NCBI GenBank assembly: GCA_020634155.1
Contig: JACKCI010000002.1
Coordinates: 1,302,001 to 1,366,000, forward strand
Source of the DNA: Anaerolineales bacterium
GTDB taxonomy: Bacteria; Chloroflexota; Anaerolineae; Aggregatilineales; J027
Direction: 5' to 3'
Length of the DNA stretch: 64,000 nt
Shown here: piece after piece, positions 53,491 to 61,468 of the stretch
Layout: every line of letters starts with the position of its first letter
How positions within the stretch are numbered: the stretch's first letter is position 1
Notes under the pieces: generated by a model
What the model saw: only the letters and a program-made list of their open reading frames with translations
Told to the model about the DNA's origin: nothing
Database searches by the model: none
Translations under genes and position numbers: made by a program

Positions 53491-55140
53491 GTGAGCCATA
53501 TTTTTATCAGTTATAGTAAACGCAACAAAGATTATGTCTATCAGCTTGCCGACTTCCTGCAACACAAGGGCTTCAATATCTGGATTGACCGCTCTGATAT
53601 TGAATATGGCGTCGATTGGTGGGATGCTATCGTGGCGGGTTTGAGAGGGGCGGGCGCATCGGTGGTGGTCATGACCCCCGAAGCCAAAGCCTCCGAATGG
53701 GTTAAGCGCGAGGTCTTCTTAGCACTGGACTGGAAGAAGCCCCTCTTTCCCCTCTTGCTCAATGGCGATAACTGGGAGCTATTTGTCACCACCCAATACT
53801 GCAAAGTGGCGCTTGACCAAATGCCCGATGATGACTTCCTAACGCGCTTGAGCAACTACGTCACCCCCCGCGGCAAGGGCCTTGACCACACCGCCAAGCC
53901 ATCTCCGCCCTCGCCATCGGCTCCAACGCGCAAACCCATCGCCCCCGCCCCGCCGCTATTCGACCTTGATGGGGCCATTGCCGAGTTTGGACGGGCCTAC
54001 CGTGCTACCGATTGGTCACAGGCGCAGGAGGTCTTGGGGCGGGTACGGGCGTCTGGTCTCAATCCTGACCCCTTTGACCTCAACCACTTTGAGCGCTTGG
54101 TGCAGCAGGCTATCGAAGCTGAGAAGCGCCGTCGTGAACAAGAAGCCTTGGAAGCCGAGCGCCAACGTCAATATCAGCGCATTGTCGATTTTGTGGACAT
54201 GTTCGACAAGGCCACGGTTTGGGACACCCTTCAGCGCTTTTGGCAGACTTTCCCCGACTATGACCCTGAACAAATCGCCATACGGGTTCGGCCTGCACCC
54301 CCTAAACCTGTTGAGAGTAAGCCAAAGCCTACCCCACCACCGCCTGCACCCGCCAAGCCCAGCAAGAAAACCCTGAGCCTTGCCGAAGCCAGTGCCGCCA
54401 CCCAAGCCATCATCGGCAGCCCCTTTGAGTGGTGCGAGGTACCTGCTGGCCCCTTCTTGTATGGCGATGACAAGCGCAAATTGGAGTTGCCCACCTTCTG
54501 GATTGCCAAATACCCCATCACTTATAGCCAATTTCAGGCCTTTGTTGAGGCCAAGGACGGTATTACTGACGAGCGCTGGTGGGAAGGGCTGGCAGCTAAG
54601 GCAGACGACCGCAAACTTAGCGAGGCAAATTGGAAAATCGCCAAGCACCCCCGCGCGACGGTCAATTGGTACCAGTGCATGGCCTTTGCACGCTGGCTGT
54701 CCTATCGACTAGGGGGCGCTTATGCCAGCCAACAATTGGCGGAGTGGGTGGTACGCTTGCCCCTTGAGACCGAGTGGGAAAAAGCGGCACGCGGTACCGA
54801 CGGGCGGGAGTACCCTTGGGGCAATGGCTTCGATAAAAGCAAGTGCAATACCACCGAATCAGGCCTTAAGAAGACCACGCCTGTTGACCAGTATCCCAAG
54901 GGTGCTTCACCTTACGGGGTTTTTGATATGAGTGGCAACGTGTGGGAGTGGTGCCTAAACGAGTACGACAACCCCGACAGAATAGACATATCAAATACTA
55001 ATAGTCGGGTGCTGCGCGGTGGGTCGTGGCTCAACAACGACGACGTTGCCCGCGCCGCCGTCCGCTACGTCAACTACCCGCTCGATCGCTTCGACTACGG
55101 GGGTTGTCGGGTGGTTTGTGTGCGTCCCCCATCTCCTTGA
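53491..55140 (+). CDS. TIR domain protein with C-terminal formylglycine-generating-enzyme-like (C-type-lectin fold) domain
   Basis: 549 residues from GTG 53491 (GAGG 8 bases upstream; MSHIFISYS is a typical TIR start); ATG 53455 would add 12 residues. Residues 1-~135 are a TIR domain (HIFISYSKRNKDYVYQL, GFNIWIDRSDI); the Glu in SEWVKREVFLAL sits where TIR NADases have their catalytic Glu. A Pro-rich linker, a helical region (~165-260) and a second Pro/Lys linker follow. Residues ~300-549 are an FGE-sulfatase domain (FWIAKYPITYSQFQAF, RLPLETEWEKAARG, GVFDMSGNVWEW, LRGGSW). The last ~40 residues have the codon pattern of a retroelement-diversified variable region. Likely a signalling or immune effector with a binding domain. 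Confidence 0.85.
   Translation: MSHIFISYSKRNKDYVYQLADFLQHKGFNIWIDRSDIEYGVDWWDAIVAGLRGAGASVVVMTPEAKASEWVKREVFLALDWKKPLFPLLLNGDNWELFVTTQYCKVALDQMPDDDFLTRLSNYVTPRGKGLDHTAKPSPPSPSAPTRKPIAPAPPLFDLDGAIAEFGRAYRATDWSQAQEVLGRVRASGLNPDPFDLNHFERLVQQAIEAEKRRREQEALEAERQRQYQRIVDFVDMFDKATVWDTLQRFWQTFPDYDPEQIAIRVRPAPPKPVESKPKPTPPPPAPAKPSKKTLSLAEASAATQAIIGSPFEWCEVPAGPFLYGDDKRKLELPTFWIAKYPITYSQFQAFVEAKDGITDERWWEGLAAKADDRKLSEANWKIAKHPRATVNWYQCMAFARWLSYRLGGAYASQQLAEWVVRLPLETEWEKAARGTDGREYPWGNGFDKSKCNTTESGLKKTTPVDQYPKGASPYGVFDMSGNVWEWCLNEYDNPDRIDISNTNSRVLRGGSWLNNDDVARAAVRYVNYPLDRFDYGGCRVVCVRPPSP
55006..55131 (+). other. Putative DGR variable region (VR) in the TIR-FGE gene
   Basis: In this 126-base stretch adenine occurs only in first or second positions of 16 codons that all end in C or T (L,N,N,D,D,V / V / Y,V,N,Y / L,D / F,D,Y). 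The intervening codons (GCC, CGC, CCG, TCG, TGG, GGG and others) have no A. Replacing each variable codon by AAC/AAT would give a typical template repeat. The A-free 3' end (about 55107-55131) could be the initiation site for mutagenic homing. No template repeat was recognised in the window. Confidence 0.6.
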
Positions 55141-55194
55141 CCCTCTGCCCTCTGAATCCTCTGATTTTTCTTTGCGGTGTGCTTGGCACGCCGC

Positions 55195-55209
55195 CGCCGC
55201 GTAGCGGCG
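55195..55209. repeat. GC-rich hairpin 55 bases after the TIR-FGE stop
   Basis: CGCCGC (55195-55200) and GCGGCG (55204-55209) around a GTA loop. There is no T-run, so it is not a standard terminator. Retroelement variable regions are sometimes followed by a DNA hairpin; that link is speculative here. Confidence 0.4.
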
Positions 55210-55243
55210 CGAATCGCCCAAAATGGGGTTTGGGAGGGGGTGC

Positions 55244-55249
55244 TATAAT
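55244..55249 (+). promoter_or_regulatory. Extended -10 element for the toxin-antitoxin pair
   Basis: TATAAT with an upstream TGC (extended -10) 23 bases before the antitoxin ATG. A strong AAAGGAGG ribosome site follows at about 55260-55267. Confidence 0.5.
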
Positions 55250-55272
55250 AGATACAGCGAAAGGAGGCTACC

Positions 55273-55512
55273 ATGCCATCCCAAACCATCGACATTCACG
55301 CTATCACGCCCGACGCCTTGCGCGAGTTGCTCCAAGCCAACGTTGAGATTGTGCTGGTTGATGGGCAGACGCCCCTAGGCCGCGTTCTCCCTATCCCCGC
55401 ACCGTTGATGGGTCATCTGCGCCAGCCCGGTATCAATGCGGGCAACACCACCTATATCGCGGATGACTTTGATGACCCATTGCCTGATGAATTTTGGTTC
55501 GGTCACGAATGA
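55273..55512 (+). CDS. Antitoxin of a PIN-type toxin-antitoxin pair
   Basis: 79 residues. QTIDIHAITPDALRELL and the EIVLVDGQTPLGRVLPI strand look like the Phd/AbrB-like antitoxins paired with PIN toxins; the acidic C-terminus (DDFDDPLPDEFW) could block the toxin site. Excellent ribosome site AAAGGAGG. Its stop overlaps the toxin ATG by 4 bases. Confidence 0.75.
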   Translation: MPSQTIDIHAITPDALRELLQANVEIVLVDGQTPLGRVLPIPAPLMGHLRQPGINAGNTTYIADDFDDPLPDEFWFGHE

Positions 55513-55889
55513 ATGTTTTACTCGATACCCAAGCGTTTCTGTGGTGGGATTGGCAGTTTCGCAATCTTTCACAGGCTGCCTTGTTGACCTGCCAAAACTC
55601 TGCAAATACGTTGATGCTTAGTATTGCCAGCATTTGGGAAATGCAAATCAAAGTTCAATTAGGGAAATTGCAGGTGGGGTCACTTGAGGCAAAGATAGAC
55701 TATCATCAGCAGCAGGGCATGATTCTATTGTCAGTGTTGCCCAAGCATATTTACACGCTTGATAAACTGCCATTCCATCACAAAGACCCTTTTGACCGTA
55801 TAATTATCGCCCAAGCCCATTATGAAGGCCTACCTATCGTAACAAGCGACCCATACTTTCCGATGTATCCTATTCGAGTCATTTGGTGA
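55509..55889 (+). CDS. PIN-domain toxin
   Basis: 126 residues. MNVLLDTQAFLWWDW gives the first Asp; SIASIWEMQIKVQLGKL the conserved Ser/Glu helix; HHKDPFDRIIIAQAHYEGLPIVTSD the C-terminal Asp cluster. This matches the PilT-like PIN subgroup common in TA loci. Starting at ATG 55509 gives the standard N-terminus; the longer frame from 55494 lies inside the antitoxin. Confidence 0.88.
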   Translation: MNVLLDTQAFLWWDWQFRNLSQAALLTCQNSANTLMLSIASIWEMQIKVQLGKLQVGSLEAKIDYHQQQGMILLSVLPKHIYTLDKLPFHHKDPFDRIIIAQAHYEGLPIVTSDPYFPMYPIRVIW

Positions 55890-55908
55890 TACGAAGAAGG
55901 AGGCCATC

Positions 55909-56586
55909 ATGAGCAACCTCACCTCAACCAATACCGCCGCAACCCTCACCCTAACCACCCCGTTCCACCTCCCCGCGGGGTCAGTGGTGGCGGTGGATGT
56001 GCCGCGTGACGCCTTTTTAGAGGCCTATGCCAGTTCTTATCATGAATGGATCGAAGGGGTGGTTATCCACATGAGTCCTGCATCCAGTACCCATCAACGC
56101 CTGACCACCTATTTGTTGCTGCTCTTGAACGCCTATCTCGTCCTTGACCCACGCGGGCGGGTCATCAGCCAGCCTTTTGTGATGCGCCTAGTACGTTCCT
56201 TCCGTGAACCCGACCTGCAAGTCATCCTCAACGACAACCCCCACCAATTCACCGAGACCGCCATGCTAGGCCCCGCCGATATATGCGTGGAGGTCGTCTC
56301 CGAGGAGAGCCAGACCCGCGACTATGGCGACAAATTCGCTGAATATGAAGCGGCGGGTGTGCGCGAGTATTGGATTATCGACCCCCTGCGCCATGAGGCC
56401 CGCTTCTGCCGTCTCCAAGACACTGGACGCTATGCCACCATCTTGCCCGCCGATGGCCTCTACCGCACGCCCTTGCTGCCTCGTTTAGCGCTGCCCGTTG
56501 CCAGCCTGTGGCAAGACCCCCTGCCCGATTTTTATACGATAGGGGATAGCGTCAAGGCGATGTTTAGCGATGCAACCGATGACTAA
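55909..56586 (+). CDS. Uma2 family (DUF820) endonuclease-like protein
   Basis: 225 residues with a PD-(D/E)xK-like fold. YHEWIEGVVIHMSP, REPDLQVIL (acidic catalytic residue), ADICVEVVSEESQTRDYGDKFAEYEAAGVREYWIIDP with the E and K of the motif. The family is abundant in Chloroflexota and cyanobacteria; its role is uncertain (possibly a mobile or defence nuclease). AAGGAGG upstream; overlaps the next small gene. Confidence 0.88.
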   Translation: MSNLTSTNTAATLTLTTPFHLPAGSVVAVDVPRDAFLEAYASSYHEWIEGVVIHMSPASSTHQRLTTYLLLLLNAYLVLDPRGRVISQPFVMRLVRSFREPDLQVILNDNPHQFTETAMLGPADICVEVVSEESQTRDYGDKFAEYEAAGVREYWIIDPLRHEARFCRLQDTGRYATILPADGLYRTPLLPRLALPVASLWQDPLPDFYTIGDSVKAMFSDATDD

Positions 56587-56824
56587 CCAAACCATTGCCC
56601 AATACCTGATTGATTACATGAATGGCGACCTCTTGCTGGCGACCCTTGTCGCGTGGGCGGAATCGACTCTAATCGATACACCCCTTGCCGATGCGGTTGC
56701 CCATGATGTGCTGGCCTATATCGGCGCGGCAGATGTGGAGGGTTTCCCACTGGGGTGGAGTGATTGCCACGACCTGCTGGCGAAACTTGGCACCCCCATC
56801 CGCGTTGCCATCGTCGAGCCATAA
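56579..56824 (+). CDS. Small protein of unknown function
   Basis: 81 residues from ATG 56579 (ATG 56570 is an alternative), overlapping the Uma2 stop by 8 bases. Largely helical and acidic (NGDLLLATLVAWAEST, DAVAHDVLAYIG). No motif recognised. Its position suggests translation with the Uma2 protein. Confidence 0.5.
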   Translation: MTNQTIAQYLIDYMNGDLLLATLVAWAESTLIDTPLADAVAHDVLAYIGAADVEGFPLGWSDCHDLLAKLGTPIRVAIVEP

Positions 56825-56849
56825 AAAAGGCCGACGGTGTTCGTCGGCC
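56823..56849 (-). terminator. Intrinsic terminator of the pectinacetylesterase-like gene
   Basis: A 7-bp stem GGCCGAC/GTCGGCC (56829-56835, 56843-56849) is followed on the minus strand by six T. Confidence 0.85.
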
Positions 56850-56866
56850 CGTGTGACCATCAGCGT

Positions 56867-57958
56867 TTAGTCAGCATTCGGCGGGGTGTTGCACTCATCA
56901 CCTTGGCAATGCACACTCGCCACGTCCACGTCATTGATATAGTCAGTGAACCAATCGTTGAAGTTGACCCCATCCACCGTGTAGCTATAGAAGCGTGGCA
57001 GGGGCAGAATGCAGTGCTGGTCACCGCCTGCGATATACGAATAGAAGTTCGGCACCTCGGCCTCTAGGCGGTCAACATGCTGCTGCATGGCGACATTCCA
57101 GCCAATCCCGCGCATCAGGAAATAGAAGCCTGTCAGCACGCTGTCCTTGGTGGTGGCATATTGCGCGAAGTGGTCATCGGGGAAAGCTGCCCCCGCCGCG
57201 ATATAAGCTTGCTCAATGAATTGACTGGCCTCGACCCCATCCAAGCCAGCATAAGCGGCGGGCAGATTATCAACGGCATTCCATATCCCAATTGCGGGCC
57301 ATGTATCCTTGGCAACCCCCGCACCTGAATCGGCAAGGTGCATCACAGGCAGGTCGGCATAATGTTCCATCACAAACGGCGCGTTCAGAATTGAGCCGAA
57401 AGCACCCCCGCTACAGCCCGTTACCATCAATTGCGTCGGGGTGGGGTAATTCTCATAGACCCAATTCAGCACTGCTTGGGTATTGACGGCCCCCCGATGA
57501 TGAATCGTGAAGGTGCTGCCATCCTCGGCGGTATACTCCACGTCGGCATTGCCAATGTGCAGGTCGCCTGTGCAATAGGGCACCATCACCACGTTAAAAT
57601 CGGCAATCGGGTTGCGCGGATCGTTGAAATCGAACATGCCATAACCCGGCGCAATATCGGCCTCCTCGCTATAAACCTCTTGCTTGGCGGTACCCCCACC
57701 CGGTGTGCAGGTTGCGCCATCCCAGCAGGCCCCGCCACCTTGGAAGTAAATCAGCAGCTTGTCGCTCTCAGCGGGATGCACAAAGAAGCTGTAATCAGTG
57801 CCCGTCGCGCAGAGGGTATCGCCACCTGTCGCAATTTGCGTCCATCCTTCCGGCAAATCAGCACGGGCAGGCAGGCCATCTTGGGCGTTGGTGAAACTCC
57901 CCAAGCTGGCAAATAAAGAAACCAAGACCAATAAACTAACCAACAAAGATTTTTTCAC
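56867..57958 (-). CDS. Exported pectinacetylesterase/NOTUM-family hydrolase
   Basis: 363 residues. Signal peptide KKSLLVSLLVLVSLFASLGSFTNA from a GTG start (GGGAGAG upstream). Alpha/beta-hydrolase features: oxyanion region YFQGGGACWDGATC, nucleophile elbow TGCSGGAFGS, acid region HLADSGAG, and C-terminal His in AGGDQHCIL. Family members are carboxylesterases that deacetylate polysaccharides or lipoproteins; here an acetylated extracellular polymer is a plausible substrate. Single-gene unit with its own terminator. Confidence 0.87.
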   Translation of the reverse strand: MKKSLLVSLLVLVSLFASLGSFTNAQDGLPARADLPEGWTQIATGGDTLCATGTDYSFFVHPAESDKLLIYFQGGGACWDGATCTPGGGTAKQEVYSEEADIAPGYGMFDFNDPRNPIADFNVVMVPYCTGDLHIGNADVEYTAEDGSTFTIHHRGAVNTQAVLNWVYENYPTPTQLMVTGCSGGAFGSILNAPFVMEHYADLPVMHLADSGAGVAKDTWPAIGIWNAVDNLPAAYAGLDGVEASQFIEQAYIAAGAAFPDDHFAQYATTKDSVLTGFYFLMRGIGWNVAMQQHVDRLEAEVPNFYSYIAGGDQHCILPLPRFYSYTVDGVNFNDWFTDYINDVDVASVHCQGDECNTPPNAD

Positions 57959-58033
57959 GGTTTTCTCTCCCTGTCTTAAGATTATTAACGGTATCCAATC
58001 TTTTTTAAAAAAGCCAGTCCCGCTCCAATCAGG

Positions 58034-58039
58034 TATAAT
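58034..58039 (+). promoter_or_regulatory. -10 element upstream of the TPR gene
   Basis: A perfect TATAAT 40 bases before ATG 58079. No good -35 hexamer is seen. Confidence 0.4.
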
Positions 58040-58078
58040 ACCCTCATAATTTGACCAATCACCTGTAGGAAAATCTCC

Positions 58079-60193
58079 ATGCTAGGACTTTTCAAAGGAC
58101 AAAAATCCGAACCTGAGTCGGAGGAAATCAAGCGTCTGTTACAAGTGGGAGCCGATGCCCAAGAGCGTGGGGCCTTTGATGCCGCCCTCGACGCCTATCA
58201 ACGCGGCCTTGAGCGCTCCCGCCAAAATATGTACCGCCAAACCGAGCAGGTCTTTCTCAACAGCATCGGGGCGGTTTTTGCCGAACAACAGCGTTTTGAT
58301 GAAGCCCAGACTTATTTTGAACAAGCCCTAGACCTCGCCCAGCGCCTTGAGATTCCCGTCCTCATTGCCCGCAGCCAAAACAATCTCGGTGAATTACACG
58401 CCGCTCGCCAAGAATGGGCCGAAGCGCAGACCCACCATCAACGCGCCCTTGATACTGCCCGCCCGACAGGTGACGCCGCCACCATCATCCTCGCTCTTGA
58501 GAATCTTGCCCGCGATTATATGGAACAAGACAACCCCAGCTACGCCGTCCACCTGCTCAAAGAAGCCGTCACCGTCGCCCAAGCAGGCCAAAATCTCTAT
58601 CTGGGTACGGGGGCGCTAGGGCGTTTAGGCGAGGCCACCATAGCCGTCGGTGACCGCATCGCCGGACGCAAGCTGGTCGAGCAGGCCCTGCGCTTGAGTC
58701 AACAAATCGGGCGTAATCGTCTGACCCTGCGTTGGCTACAGCGTCTAGCCGAGATGGATGTCGAAGACCGTCAATATCAATCGGCCCTGCAATACTATCA
58801 ACAAGTGGAGGAATTGGCCCACCGCATCGGCACCCAATCCCCTGATTTCTTTATGAAGTTGGCCCTCAATCTCAGTGATGTCTACATCCACACCGGACAG
58901 TATGACCAAGCGAGGAGCCAAGCCGAGCGGGCCATGCTCCACGCCATGCAACGCGCCGATGCTGTGACCATCGCCAAGGTCTCCGGCTTGCTAGGGCTTG
59001 CCCTCCAAGGCTTGAATCAACACGCCGAGGCCGCCGCCAAACTCAAGGAAGCTCTGGGCCATTATGCCGATGGCACCCTCACCGATGAAGCCGAGCAGCC
59101 GCGCTTATTGTTGGCCTTGGGCCGTTCCCAGCAACGCAGCGGGGACACCGAGGGTGCGCTCCAGACCTACCAACAAGTCCTTGACCGCGCCAATGAGAAT
59201 CCCCAACGCCGTGCCGAAGCCCTCCAATTGATTGCCGCCGTCCATCAAGCTCGCTATGAGCGTGAGGAAGCTCTTAAACTCTATCAAGAAGCCCAGCGCC
59301 TCTTTGAGTCAGCAGGTGAGACCCACCGTGTGGCCCGTGTGCTGTGCGACATCGGCAGCACCCACCGCGCCAAAGGCGATTTCAACGCCGCCCTGACCGA
59401 CTTTGAGAATGCCCTGCGCCTCCTCACCAATATTGAAGACCGTGTGACTCGTGGTCTTGTTTTAGCCAATGCCGCCGTCATCTATACCGAGATGGGCGAA
59501 ACAGATACGGCTCGTTCCTTCTTCGACCAATCCATTACCATCGCCCGCGAACTCAAAGACCGCTTTGCCGAAAGTGTGCGTTTGGGCAATTTAGGCCGCC
59601 TCTATATGGGGACCGGCAATTACACGCTTGGCGTTGAAACCCTTGAAAAGGCTATCGGCATGAGTCGTGACCTCGACGACCCGTTGCTCTTAGCCTTGCA
59701 AACCGCCAACCTCGGCTGGCTCTACTATCTCAAGAACGATACTGACACCGCCTTCAACCTACTTAAACAAGCCCTCCTGCATGTTGAGAAGGCCGCTTCT
59801 ATCCAATGGCAGAGTTTTGTCAAAGCCTGTCTTGGTATGGTCGTCTTGCGTCAAGGTGATACCACCCAAGCCCAAATCTTGCTCCAAGAGGCTTTAACCG
59901 AAGCCACCACCGCCCATGACCTTGAGAACACCGTCCGCGCTCAAGTCTATTTGGCGTCCTGCTATCTTGCCCAAAACAACCCTGATGCCGCCGAACCCCT
60001 TGCCCTCGAAGCCGAAACCAGCGCCCGCCGCATGGTCTTCCGCAAAGGCCAAGCCGATGCCTTGCGCGTCTTAGGTGATATTTACCGCCACCGTCACCAA
60101 TCCGACCACGCCCAAGGCTACTACCGCGAGGCCCAGCGCCTCTACCAGATGATTCAAGACCCAACTAGCCAACAGGTAGCGGCTGTGTTATAG
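58079..60193 (+). CDS. Large TPR protein
   Basis: 704 residues of near-continuous tetratricopeptide repeats (for example GAFDAALDAYQRGLERS, QRFDEAQTYFEQALDLA, GNYTLGVETLEKAIGMS, DTDTAFNLLKQALLHV), about 14-15 units. No signal peptide, membrane helix or fused catalytic domain is seen. It resembles the scaffold part of bacterial LGN/AfsR-like TPR proteins and probably organises protein complexes. AGGAAAA lies upstream. It ends 25 bases before the cobalamin riboswitch and is probably a separate unit. Confidence 0.8.
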   Translation: MLGLFKGQKSEPESEEIKRLLQVGADAQERGAFDAALDAYQRGLERSRQNMYRQTEQVFLNSIGAVFAEQQRFDEAQTYFEQALDLAQRLEIPVLIARSQNNLGELHAARQEWAEAQTHHQRALDTARPTGDAATIILALENLARDYMEQDNPSYAVHLLKEAVTVAQAGQNLYLGTGALGRLGEATIAVGDRIAGRKLVEQALRLSQQIGRNRLTLRWLQRLAEMDVEDRQYQSALQYYQQVEELAHRIGTQSPDFFMKLALNLSDVYIHTGQYDQARSQAERAMLHAMQRADAVTIAKVSGLLGLALQGLNQHAEAAAKLKEALGHYADGTLTDEAEQPRLLLALGRSQQRSGDTEGALQTYQQVLDRANENPQRRAEALQLIAAVHQARYEREEALKLYQEAQRLFESAGETHRVARVLCDIGSTHRAKGDFNAALTDFENALRLLTNIEDRVTRGLVLANAAVIYTEMGETDTARSFFDQSITIARELKDRFAESVRLGNLGRLYMGTGNYTLGVETLEKAIGMSRDLDDPLLLALQTANLGWLYYLKNDTDTAFNLLKQALLHVEKAASIQWQSFVKACLGMVVLRQGDTTQAQILLQEALTEATTAHDLENTVRAQVYLASCYLAQNNPDAAEPLALEAETSARRMVFRKGQADALRVLGDIYRHRHQSDHAQGYYREAQRLYQMIQDPTSQQVAAVL

Positions 60194-60217
60194 TTACTCT
60201 CATAAACCAATAGCCCT

Positions 60218-60341
60218 AAGCAACAGGGTGGCTTGTGGTCCGGATGCCCAAGCCGCAATGGGGGAAGCTGGTGGAAGTCCAGCGCTGTCCCGCAACTGTA
60301 ACCGTTACAAACGGAAGTCAGGATACCCGCCCAAGTTGCTT
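60218..60341 (+). ncRNA. Cobalamin riboswitch aptamer
   Basis: The conserved core is present: GGGAAGCTGGTG, CCCGCAACTGTAACCG, and the B12 box AAGTCAGGATACCCGCC. A closing P1 helix pairs AAGCAAC (60218-60224) with GTTGCTT (60335-60341). It binds adenosyl- or other cobalamins and here would repress the downstream transport genes when B12 is plentiful. Confidence 0.95.
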
Positions 60342-60387
60342 CGCATCGCGGTTCCTCGCGGATTGGGAAAGATGCGGCGTTAAAACT

Positions 60388-60409
60388 GCTGCCGCTGGCA
60401 GCTTTTTTT
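60388..60409 (+). terminator. Riboswitch-controlled intrinsic terminator
   Basis: GCTGCC/GGCAGC stem with a GCT loop and seven T, 47 bases after the aptamer and 53 bases before the next start. This indicates control by transcription termination. Confidence 0.88.
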
Positions 60410-60462
60410 GTGGACGCTGCCTCTTTATTTAACAGTTTTTTCGTTTCTATATGGAGAGGCAC

Positions 60463-61464
60463 ATGCAACGTTTACTCATTTTGATTCTCTTGTTCAGTTT
60501 GGCCCTAACCCCCGTTGCCTTAGCACAGGATGACGACAGCCGTCCTGAGATTGACGACGCGGTGGCGTGGGTTATTGATAACCAACTCCCCGATGGTGGC
60601 TGGGGCGATGGCTTCAGCGAAGGCACATCTCCCGGCTACACCGCCGATACTATCTTTGCCCTCGTCAGTGCGGGCTACACCATTGACACCATCGAAACCG
60701 ATGATGGTCTCGACCCCCTTGACTATTTAGCTGATTATGTCAGCAGTGCTGAAGGCTTAACGGCAGGCGTAACGGCCAAAATCATCACGGCCCTTGTCGC
60801 GCTGGGAGCCGACCCCGCCGATTTTAACGGTGTGGATTTGGTCGAAGTCCTCCTCAACGCCCAAGATGAGTCGGGCGTTTATCAAGATGACCTATCTGGC
60901 ACCTTTGGGCATTGCTTATCGATGATTGCCATTCACAATGCCCTTGGTGAGAGCGAAGACGCGGTACTGCTCGATTCACTCACCAGTGCAGCCGAGGCCG
61001 CCGCTGATTTGCAAAACGAGGATGGTGGCTGGGGTTTCGCGCTAGGCGTGACCTCCGACACCAACACCACCGCCCTCTGCATCCAAGGTTTGGCTGAGGT
61101 TGAGGATGAAATCGCAACGGGTGCCTTAGAACGCGCCTTGACCTACCTAGCTGCTATCCAAAATGAAGATGGTGGCTGGCCCTATCAAAACCCCAGCGAC
61201 TATGGCACCGACAGCGACACCAGTTCGACTAGCTTGGTCTATTTGGCCCTAATTTCGGTCAATGCCGATCCCGACGAGTGGCACGCCGAAGCCAGCCTCG
61301 AATTTATACTTGGTCTGCAAAACGAAAGCGGTTCTTATGGCTTGAGTGACGCTTTTCCCTACGACAATTTTATCTCGACTATTGCCGTTGTCCCTGCGCT
61401 GATGGGTACGCCCTACACCGACGCCTATCAACTCGCCATGCTAGAAACCGCTGAAAGCGAGTAG
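60463..61464 (+). CDS. Secreted alpha/alpha-toroid (prenyltransferase/squalene-cyclase-like repeat) protein under B12 control
   Basis: 333 residues from ATG 60463 (GGAGAGG upstream; ATG 60451 would lie before it). Signal peptide MQRLLILILLFSLALTPVALA, then AQDDD. At least five repeats with the QW/DGGWG-type motif: LPDGGWG (~43), DESGVY (~134), NEDGGWGF (~184), NEDGGWPY (~234), NESGSYG (~286), spaced ~50 residues. No cyclase DxDD catalytic motif was found. The human B12 binders intrinsic factor and transcobalamin use the same alpha6/alpha6 barrel. With a cobalamin riboswitch before it and ECF genes after it, a corrinoid-binding role is inferred. Confidence 0.82.
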   Translation: MQRLLILILLFSLALTPVALAQDDDSRPEIDDAVAWVIDNQLPDGGWGDGFSEGTSPGYTADTIFALVSAGYTIDTIETDDGLDPLDYLADYVSSAEGLTAGVTAKIITALVALGADPADFNGVDLVEVLLNAQDESGVYQDDLSGTFGHCLSMIAIHNALGESEDAVLLDSLTSAAEAAADLQNEDGGWGFALGVTSDTNTTALCIQGLAEVEDEIATGALERALTYLAAIQNEDGGWPYQNPSDYGTDSDTSSTSLVYLALISVNADPDEWHAEASLEFILGLQNESGSYGLSDAFPYDNFISTIAVVPALMGTPYTDAYQLAMLETAESE

Positions 61465-61468
61465 CACC

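Noticed and set aside
54016..54648. A 210-codon minus-strand frame inside the TIR-FGE gene
   Set aside because: Antisense to a gene with clear domains on both sides; no start signal or motif.
53155..56824. A complete retroelement (reverse transcriptase plus template repeat) near the variable region
   Set aside because: No frame here or elsewhere in the window looks like a reverse transcriptase, and I found no A-rich near-copy of 55006-55131. Only the variable-region half of the claim is kept.
60463..61464. A squalene-hopene cyclase or terpene cyclase
   Set aside because: The DxDD catalytic motif is missing, the protein is half the usual size and has a secretion signal; only the repeat fold is shared.
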